Of a stretch of DNA of 64,000 nt, positions 59,886 through 64,000 are shown in pieces. Source of the stretch: a virus; IMG/VR virus record IMGVR_UViG_3300046777_001511, positions 1-64,000 of that record. One strand, given 5' to 3'. Each line of letters begins with the position of its first letter. The first letter of the stretch is position 1. The notes beneath the pieces are model-generated. The model searched no databases. It saw nothing but the letters and a program-made list of their open reading frames with translations, and was not told the origin of the DNA. A program made the position numbers and the translations under genes.

Positions 59886-60083
59886 TTATTTAAATATTAT
59901 AGTGTCGCTAACATTTGCCTTATTGTCATTAATCAAAGAATCGTATTTTCTTGACCAATAAGAATCTTCTTTGTGGTGATTATTGTACTCTTTTGCGTAC
60001 ATAAAAAACATCACTAAAAATCCCACTACCAATAGCAAAAATATGCCATTATAAAATTTTATTGTTTCTTTACAGTTTTTCAT
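59886..60083 (-). CDS. Small one-helix membrane protein, 65 aa
   Basis: One transmembrane helix at about 11-29 (NGIFLLLVVGFLVMFFMYAK) with a short polar C-terminal part (SYWSRKYDSLINDNKANVSD). It overlaps the nuclease gene by 14 bases. It sits in the packaging and nuclease block; function unknown. Confidence 0.6.
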   Translation of the reverse strand: MKNCKETIKFYNGIFLLLVVGFLVMFFMYAKEYNNHHKEDSYWSRKYDSLINDNKANVSDTIIFK

Positions 60084-60813
60084 TAGTTAAATTTTGTTTT
60101 CTGATTCTTAAAATATGTTCTACTTCTGGTTTTAAATACATCACTGGCATATAAATATGCTTCATGTAGTTGTCAGGGGGAATAAACCTAATCCCTAGTT
60201 TCCTGCATTGTTTGCCCGTTAATTGCTCAAACATGTACGCGTAAATGCTTAACTGCAAAGAATACTTAACAAAGTTACAATCTTCCAAATAATCAAATGG
60301 AGGATTTAATCTAGTTCCGTATTTATTAAAAGTCTCTATACCGTTACGCATATTAGTCTTATAATCTTCTACGTCAAACTTAGATCCTTTGCTTTTGCTA
60401 ATCATGCAAATCATATCGCTCGTCCCGGCAATTCTTGTTTCATCGTGGTACAATGTCAACTCATCGTAAACCTGATAATAGTCTTTATAGTTAGAACAAA
60501 CGTCTATTATCATTTCTCGCAAATCTTCATCTTCCGGGAGTATAGTAGCAAACTTTTTGTACCTCTCTAAGGCATTGTGAATCCTAGTTCCATGATCAGT
60601 AGATTTTGTAGCAATATCTTTCCATTCCTGCAAAACTGATTCTTGACTAACACCTCTCTTTTTGGCAACCATAGCGGATACTTTTTCTGAATCAAACTTG
60701 GTTCCTAAAGATCCCAAAAGTTTACTAACACTGATGTATTCTTCGCCTGTTTCATTATTAAAGTATTTATGCTGAACAGGCTCTAACTGAACTTTTGGAT
60801 TAAATAGCTTCAT
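60070..60813 (-). CDS. PD-(D/E)XK nuclease (RecB/Cas4-like)
   Basis: 247 residues. N-terminal TGEEYISVSKLLGSLG (22-37) and the helix GTRIHNALERY (75-85; His79), then AGTSDM (129-134; Asp133), DVEDYKT (147-153; Asp150, Lys152) and YSLQLSIYAYMFEQL (184-198; Gln187). These are the motifs of RecB-type exonucleases in phages, active on DNA ends in the cytoplasm. It is late-region encoded and probably takes part in recombination or packaging. The giant protein at 24790 carries a dead copy of the same layout. Confidence 0.8.
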   Translation of the reverse strand: MKLFNPKVQLEPVQHKYFNNETGEEYISVSKLLGSLGTKFDSEKVSAMVAKKRGVSQESVLQEWKDIATKSTDHGTRIHNALERYKKFATILPEDEDLREMIIDVCSNYKDYYQVYDELTLYHDETRIAGTSDMICMISKSKGSKFDVEDYKTNMRNGIETFNKYGTRLNPPFDYLEDCNFVKYSLQLSIYAYMFEQLTGKQCRKLGIRFIPPDNYMKHIYMPVMYLKPEVEHILRIRKQNLTNEKL

Positions 60814-61568
60814 TAGAATGCAGGGGCTTTAAATGCAGGCGGAGTTAATGGTATTTCTAATGGTTCCGATTCTTCTTTAACATCCAAAACAACAGGCTCA
60901 ATTGCTTCAACCTCTACTTCTTGAATGTTTAATTGAACATCAACATCATCAATCTCCAATTCGTCATTAATCAAAACAACTGCTCCCATTTTTTCCAATA
61001 TCTCTGTACACTTATCTCTCTTTTCTTTGTTGCTCATGTCCTTAAATTCTTTAATCAGAACATCGTCATTTTTCAACTTAGCAAATTTCTTTAAAAACTC
61101 AGCCTCATCTAGTTTCTTTTTACCAGAAATGTACTCATGAGTTTCCTCTACAATTTTAGCAATAACTTTTACTACTGTATCAAAGTGAGAATACCCATCA
61201 GACACTTCAACATCCGGCGTTGAAATCTTAATGAACTTGTCACCCAATGTTCTCATTTCACCTGAAATCTTAAAACTGTCGGAGCCATTAATTACCAACT
61301 CAGTAATCTTTGTTTCGTCAATAAGATAATCCTTGTGCATTACAGAAATAGTCTCATTGTAATAACCACATAATTCTAACATGAAATTTCTCAAGTCATT
61401 AATTGAACTTTCAAGGTCATTGTGAATAGGATGTTTCCTTTTTTCGATATGCTCATTGTTCCATATCAAATTGTCCTTCTCCTGAGGGTGCATGTAAGTA
61501 ACCTCAAGCCCTTTCAAGCCATCATCCTTTAGCCTGATCTTTGTGATTTGTTTCACTGTTTTTGTCAT
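60813..61568 (-). CDS. Hypothetical protein with acidic tail, 251 aa
   Basis: An N-terminal alpha/beta part (VKQITKIRLKDDGLKGLEVT, HKDYLIDETKITELVINGSD) and a C-terminal acidic segment (about 205-245: ELEIDDVDVQLNIQEVEVEA) ending PLTPPAFKAPAF. The acidic stretch with an aromatic end recalls SSB tails. It directly precedes the nuclease with a one-base overlap, so they may act together on DNA. No family recognised. Confidence 0.66.
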   Translation of the reverse strand: MTKTVKQITKIRLKDDGLKGLEVTYMHPQEKDNLIWNNEHIEKRKHPIHNDLESSINDLRNFMLELCGYYNETISVMHKDYLIDETKITELVINGSDSFKISGEMRTLGDKFIKISTPDVEVSDGYSHFDTVVKVIAKIVEETHEYISGKKKLDEAEFLKKFAKLKNDDVLIKEFKDMSNKEKRDKCTEILEKMGAVVLINDELEIDDVDVQLNIQEVEVEAIEPVVLDVKEESEPLEIPLTPPAFKAPAF

Positions 61569-61704
61569 CTTTATTTTGGTTTTTATTGTTTACTTGTCTG
61601 CAAAATGTATCCTTCTCCATTCTCTCTAGCCTCTCCCGATCAGCCCTAATGCGAAGCTTTATTGATTCTGCTTCTATCCACCATTGTATTCTTTCTATAT
61701 CCAT
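61522..61704 (-). CDS. Small charged helical protein, 60 aa, possibly leaderless
   Basis: ATG at 61704 (MDIERIQWWIEAESIKLRIR) with a basic, lysine- and asparagine-rich end. It overlaps the next gene by 47 bases in another frame. The start codon is 5 bases downstream of an exact promoter -7 box, so the mRNA would begin at or near the ATG; an ATG two codons earlier (61710) falls in the promoter. A real but unusual gene, or a spurious frame. Confidence 0.4.
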   Translation of the reverse strand: MDIERIQWWIEAESIKLRIRADRERLERMEKDTFCRQVNNKNQNKDDKNSETNHKDQAKG

Positions 61705-61709
61705 AACCA

Positions 61710-61741
61710 CAAATGTAATAAATTATTTTTAATTATACAAA
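61710..61741 (-). promoter_or_regulatory. Host-type promoter for the late region, exact consensus
   Basis: Minus strand TTTG (61741-61738), 20 bases, TACATTTG (61717-61710). An exact match to TTTG-N20-TAnnTTTG. It is the first promoter upstream of the nuclease-terminase-capsid unit and lies back to back with the promoters at 61796-61827. Confidence 0.75.
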
Positions 61742-61795
61742 AATACAAATTATTTAGTTGATAATCAAGTCAATTAATTTTTTAACATTTGTATA

Positions 61796-61827
61796 TTTGT
61801 ACAAATAGAATTTATTTATTATATTTG
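61796..61827 (+). promoter_or_regulatory. Host-type promoter, exact consensus
   Basis: TTTG (61796-61799), 20 bases, TATATTTG (61820-61827). The TTTG is itself the end of another TATATTTG box (61792-61799), so two overlapping promoters are possible. Leader to the start at 61844 is about 10 bases. Confidence 0.75.
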
Positions 61828-61843
61828 CTGAAAATTAATTACT

Positions 61844-62038
61844 ATGGAAAAAGAATTTAAAGTAGGAGATATTCCTTACAAGATTGTCGGGGACGATATT
61901 TACAGACTTCCCTATGAGAAAAATCACAAGTGCTTTAGCCTTAAAAAGCTGTGCCCTACATGGCAATTAAAGTACAGACTGAATGGTCAAGTATATTCAA
62001 TGGAGCAAATAGAAGCTATATTCCTTAAAGATAAATAA
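61844..62038 (+). CDS. Small hypothetical protein, 64 aa
   Basis: A beta-rich, basic protein (EFKVGDIPYKIVGDDIYRLP, WQLKYRLNGQVYSMEQIEAI). First gene after the rightward promoter, in a row of early genes. No family recognised. Confidence 0.68.
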   Translation: MEKEFKVGDIPYKIVGDDIYRLPYEKNHKCFSLKKLCPTWQLKYRLNGQVYSMEQIEAIFLKDK

Positions 62039-62040
62039 AC

Positions 62041-62307
62041 ATGAAAACTAAAAAAGAAATAGAACAGTTGGCGTTTTTAGAATACCCAAGACTTATAAAT
62101 GACCCTTACAACCCAATGGAAGATGGTAATACCTATGAAAGACAAATTTGGATTGATGGCTATACTCAATGCCAAGAAGATATGAAGGAATACATTTTCG
62201 AAGTAGCATTTCAATTCCATAGATTAGGAAAGTATTATGGCAACATAAGCGATACCCATTTTACTGATATTTATGAAGAAACAATTAAATCAATAAATAA
62301 ACCATGA
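62041..62307 (+). CDS. Small hypothetical protein, paralogue of 891-1148
   Basis: 88 residues. KTKKEIEQLAFLEYP and WIDGYTQCQEDM are shared with the leftward gene at 891-1148. An acidic helical C-terminus (DTHFTDIYEETIKSINKP) follows. It starts 2 bases after the previous stop and overlaps the next gene by 4 bases. Confidence 0.72.
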   Translation: MKTKKEIEQLAFLEYPRLINDPYNPMEDGNTYERQIWIDGYTQCQEDMKEYIFEVAFQFHRLGKYYGNISDTHFTDIYEETIKSINKP

Positions 62308-62552
62308 AAACACACAAGTACAAATTAACAATCTACAATGGCCGCGTGAAAGTCTACGTTGACAACTATGTAATGTTCACATTCAACCAAATAGACTTCA
62401 AAGGCTACTACTCCTACAAAGACGATACCGACCTGTACGGAATAGACATATACCTCATGAACGAAAAAGGCGGTGCAACAACAATGGAAATCTATTTCAA
62501 AACTAAACAACATTGGCTAAATATCCTCAAACTGCTAGATACCCACTTGTAA
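62304..62552 (+). CDS. Hypothetical beta-rich protein, 82 aa
   Basis: Alternating strands (HKYKLTIYNGRVKVYVDNYV, MFTFNQIDFKGYYSYKDDT) and a closing segment NEKGGATTMEIYF. A small single-domain beta protein in the early operon. Function unknown. After it comes a 690-base spacer without a credible gene. Confidence 0.65.
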   Translation: MKTHKYKLTIYNGRVKVYVDNYVMFTFNQIDFKGYYSYKDDTDLYGIDIYLMNEKGGATTMEIYFKTKQHWLNILKLLDTHL

Positions 62553-62584
62553 CGCTCCCCTTTCTTTTTATTGTATGTAAGAAA

Positions 62585-62641
62585 GTCTGAGGGATGCTTC
62601 TTACTCTTCATAGTTATACGCATAGAAGTTTGGGGGATGCT
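62585..62641 (+). repeat. Direct repeat GTCTGAGGGATGCT / GTTTGGGGGATGCT
   Basis: Two 14-bp copies (62585-62598 and 62628-62641) 43 bases apart differ at 3 positions. They lie at the start of the G-rich block. Confidence 0.5.
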
Positions 62642-62662
62642 ATATACCCCTCTACAAAAATC

Positions 62663-62689
62663 GGGGGGTAGGTCTGCCTATACGGGGGG
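62663..62689. other. Paired G6 tracts around a TAGG/CCTA hairpin
   Basis: GGGGGG (62663-62668), TAGG, TCTG, CCTA (62669-62680), then TAC and GGGGGG (62684-62689). Long G runs are exceptional in this AT-rich genome; a G-quadruplex-like or protein-bound structure is possible. Confidence 0.45.
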
Positions 62690-62852
62690 CTTATTTTATT
62701 TGCCTACTATCTGCCTGCCTTTTTTGTTGACCGACTAAATTACATGATCCATCTATAAAATAGGATTGAATAAATTTATTTTTAGCTATGTAAAAATATT
62801 TTTTTGTAGGTAAGCCAATGAGAAAAAAAATAATAAATTGCTGCCTTACTTG

Positions 62853-62869
62853 TTTAGAATCATTCTAAA
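62853..62869. promoter_or_regulatory. Palindromic operator-like site 1
   Basis: TTTAGAAT-C-ATTCTAAA, a perfect 8+1+8 inverted repeat. Confidence 0.6.
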
Positions 62870-62897
62870 TAATATTATTACTATGTGCCGCCGCTTA

Positions 62898-62914
62898 TTT
62901 AGAATTAGACTAAA
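62898..62914. promoter_or_regulatory. Palindromic operator-like site 2
   Basis: TTTAGAAT-T-AGACTAAA, two mismatches from the perfect palindrome. Confidence 0.5.
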
Positions 62915-62957
62915 TAAAAATATTGAAATTAACAAAACTTGGCATGATATTATTTTG

Positions 62958-62974
62958 TTTAGAATGTATCTAAA
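62958..62974. promoter_or_regulatory. Palindromic operator-like site 3
   Basis: TTTAGAAT-G-TATCTAAA, preceded by TTGGCATGATATTATTTT (62939-62956). Confidence 0.5.
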
Positions 62975-63011
62975 TTATATAATATTAATACTTTGGCATG
63001 ATATTATTTTA

Positions 63012-63028
63012 TATAGACTTATTCTAAA
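63012..63028. promoter_or_regulatory. Palindromic operator-like site 4
   Basis: TATAGACT-T-ATTCTAAA, preceded by TTGGCATGATATTATTTT (62993-63010). Confidence 0.5.
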
Positions 63029-63126
63029 TAAAAACTTTGGCACGATTTTATTTAAAAGTTTACATTTATATATAAATAATGAATAATAAATAAATTTATA
63101 TGTTAATGTAAAATTAATTAGCCTGA

Positions 63127-63140
63127 TAATCAGCTAGTTA
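63127..63140. repeat. 14-bp sequence shared with the left control region
   Basis: TAATCAGCTAGTTA is the exact reverse complement of 4130-4143. Confidence 0.45.
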
Positions 63141-63171
63141 CATAATTTATTGTAAAAAAGTACAAAAAAAA

Positions 63172-63203
63172 TTTGCATTTTGCCCGTTCTTGTTGTATAT
63201 TTG
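63172..63203 (+). promoter_or_regulatory. Host-type early promoter, exact consensus
   Basis: TTTG (63172-63175), 20 bases, TATATTTG (63196-63203). Transcription would start near 63210, giving a leader of about 35 bases that contains AAAACTATCA. Confidence 0.78.
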
Positions 63204-63231
63204 TATCAGATAATTAAACAATAACAATTTA

Positions 63232-63241
63232 AAAACTATCA
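63232..63241 (+). promoter_or_regulatory. Leader motif AAAACTATCA
   Basis: Exact copy, 3 bases (GCC) before the start codon at 63245. Confidence 0.55.
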
Positions 63242-63244
63242 GCC

Positions 63245-63646
63245 ATGAGAACAACAATCGAAAACAAAACTAGAGTAGAATTATTAAACACTATTTTAGA
63301 CGCTGCAAAAGATGGAAGATTGACAGACATTCCAGTTAGCGAAATTCACCACGAAGTTTTTAATACTGACTATTTTATTATAGGAAGTTACAAGGCTGAA
63401 CAATGGTTAATTGATAACTACGGAGTTTTTAACGCTATTGAAACTATTCAGGAATACGAGCAAATGAACTTTGGCGAAGTTAACACGAAGCTAGGCGAAG
63501 CGGAGCACGTTTGTAACATGTTAGTTTACATTTTAGGCGAAGAGATATTAAACGACTTAAAATTTATTAGCGACAATTGGAACGAAGATACAACACCGGA
63601 AATGATTGAAGAACTTATAAAAGAAATCGAAGAAGAATTAAACTAA
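63245..63646 (+). CDS. Early conserved phage protein, 133 aa
   Basis: An acidic helical protein: TRVELLNTILDAAKDG, then VFNTDYFIIGSYKAEQWLID (about 39-58), FNAIETIQEYEQMNFGEVNT and MLVYILGEEIL. The N-T-D-Y-F-I-I-G...A...W-L and E-Y-E...F-G-E-V-N-T blocks are ones I recall from a small-protein family of Bacteroidetes phages and plasmids with unknown function. It follows a strong promoter and leader motif, so it is probably one of the first genes expressed. Confidence 0.72.
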   Translation: MRTTIENKTRVELLNTILDAAKDGRLTDIPVSEIHHEVFNTDYFIIGSYKAEQWLIDNYGVFNAIETIQEYEQMNFGEVNTKLGEAEHVCNMLVYILGEEILNDLKFISDNWNEDTTPEMIEELIKEIEEELN

Positions 63647-63660
63647 TTAACTAACCAATA

Positions 63661-63670
63661 AAAACTATCA
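63661..63670 (+). promoter_or_regulatory. Leader motif AAAACTATCA
   Basis: Exact copy, 3 bases (GCC) before the start codon at 63674; the same GCC spacer follows the copy at 63232. Confidence 0.55.
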
Positions 63671-63673
63671 GCC

Positions 63674-64000
63674 ATGAAAAGTTATAAAATAACAACACAA
63701 CACGACGTTTATATTGATACATACGAAAACGGCGAAGGTAAACACGTAAATTTTTATACCTTAACAAGTGAATGTAAAGCCCTAAATTATCAGGATGCAA
63801 TTATAAACCATTTTAATAATACAGTTTTTTTACCTTTTGATTTTCAGCACGCCGATATTGACAAAGAACAAAATTTAATTTTTTACTCTAATTTAGTAGA
63901 CGCGGAAAACTTAGAGCCATACAAGGAAGATATTGAAAAATGGAAAAAAGGAGAAAAAGAACTTTACTGCAATCAATCAGTAATAAGTATTGAAATAGTA
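63674..64000 (+). CDS. Partial early hypothetical protein, 109 codons visible
   Basis: Open from ATG 63674 to the end of the window without a stop. It begins KSYKITTQHDVYIDTYENGE and continues with VNFYTLTSECKALNYQDAII and ENLEPYKEDIEKWKKGEKEL. A mixed alpha/beta soluble protein of unknown family. It shares its leader sequence with the preceding gene and is probably in the same transcript. Confidence 0.65.
   Translation, partial: MKSYKITTQHDVYIDTYENGEGKHVNFYTLTSECKALNYQDAIINHFNNTVFLPFDFQHADIDKEQNLIFYSNLVDAENLEPYKEDIEKWKKGEKELYCNQSVISIEIV

Larger units (their letters stand above)
62939..63053 (+). repeat. Three TTGGCA(T/C)GAT repeats
   Basis: TTGGCATGATATTATTTT at 62939-62956 and 62993-63010, and TTGGCACGATTTTATTT at 63037-63053. 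The first two sit just before palindromes 3 and 4; the spacing is 54 and 44 bases. Iteron-like. Confidence 0.55.
62553..63244. other. Repeat-rich intergenic control region
   Basis: 690 bases with no convincing coding sequence. From left to right: a GGGATGCT-type direct repeat (62585-62598 and 62628-62641), G-tracts (62632-62690), four palindromes (62853-63028), three TTGGCAnGA repeats (62939-63053), the 14-bp motif shared with 4130-4143, and an exact host promoter at 63172-63203. It could be an early control region, a replication origin, or both. Confidence 0.6.

Noticed and set aside
62939-63053. Sigma-54 promoters suggested by TTGGCAC
   Set aside because: The -24-like TGGCA is not followed by a TTGC-type -12 element at the right distance, and the repeated arrangement fits an operator array better.
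62838-63086. Open frame of 82 codons in the repeat-rich control region
   Set aside because: It follows the palindromes and TTGGCA repeats; its residues (repeated LNKN, HDIILFR) are produced by the repeats, with no leader motif or plausible protein composition.
1-64000. CRISPR arrays, tRNA genes, integrase
   Set aside because: No spaced identical repeats of the right kind, no cloverleaf with a credible anticodon arm, and no recombinase-like frame were found by eye; small tRNA-like structures could be missed.

Overview
The window looks like most of the genome of a double-stranded DNA tailed phage of a Bacteroidetes (probably flavobacterial) host. It is very AT-rich, has almost no Shine-Dalgarno sequences, and carries several promoters that match the host consensus TTTG-N20-TAnnTTTG exactly or nearly so. 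TAA, TAG and TGA all act as stops. The terminase-portal-capsid block, the very large internal virion proteins, the HU/IHF-like protein among neck genes and the absence of a tape measure or contractile sheath resemble crAss-like podoviruses (Crassvirales and relatives). This placement is inferred from protein sequence features and gene order; no database search was possible.

Layout. (1) 1-3959, leftward: an operon of small, mostly unknown proteins. (2) 3960-4305: divergent control region. (3) 4306-18593, rightward: early and replication genes. It opens with a probable Acb2/Tad1-type anti-defence protein and a structured RNA, followed by an SF2 helicase, an Nmad1-type protein, a GroES-like co-chaperonin, a recombination-associated coiled-coil protein, two single-strand-binding-like proteins, a NinB-like protein, an HTH protein, a probable helicase loader and DnaB helicase. 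After a cassette-like island with a DNA methyltransferase come RusA, a uracil-DNA-glycosylase relative lacking its catalytic residues, and a NinG/HNH-like zinc protein. A hairpin terminator overlaps the last stop codon. (4) 18668-61704, leftward: the late region. In transcription order it holds nuclease, probable small and large terminase, portal, scaffold candidate, major capsid protein, neck proteins, fibres, a lysis cassette (amidase, holin, unimolecular-spanin candidate), more neck proteins, a 1383-residue tail protein, large internal proteins (one with an HEVGH metalloprotease motif and one with a dead nuclease fold), a ferritin-like protein and collagen-like receptor fibres. (5) 61705-64000: a second divergent control region and rightward early genes, with a repeat-rich 690-base intergenic region carrying an array of operator-like palindromes.

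How it fits together. Host-type promoters fire outward from the two control regions. A 17-bp palindrome (TTTAGAAT-N-ATTCTAAA) occurs once in the left control region, four times in the right one, and in relaxed form upstream of two late genes, suggesting a phage regulon. A ten-base leader, AAAACTATCA, precedes six early start codons. No DNA polymerase, primase, RNA polymerase, integrase or tRNA was seen in the window, so replication probably relies on the host or on genes beyond the edges.
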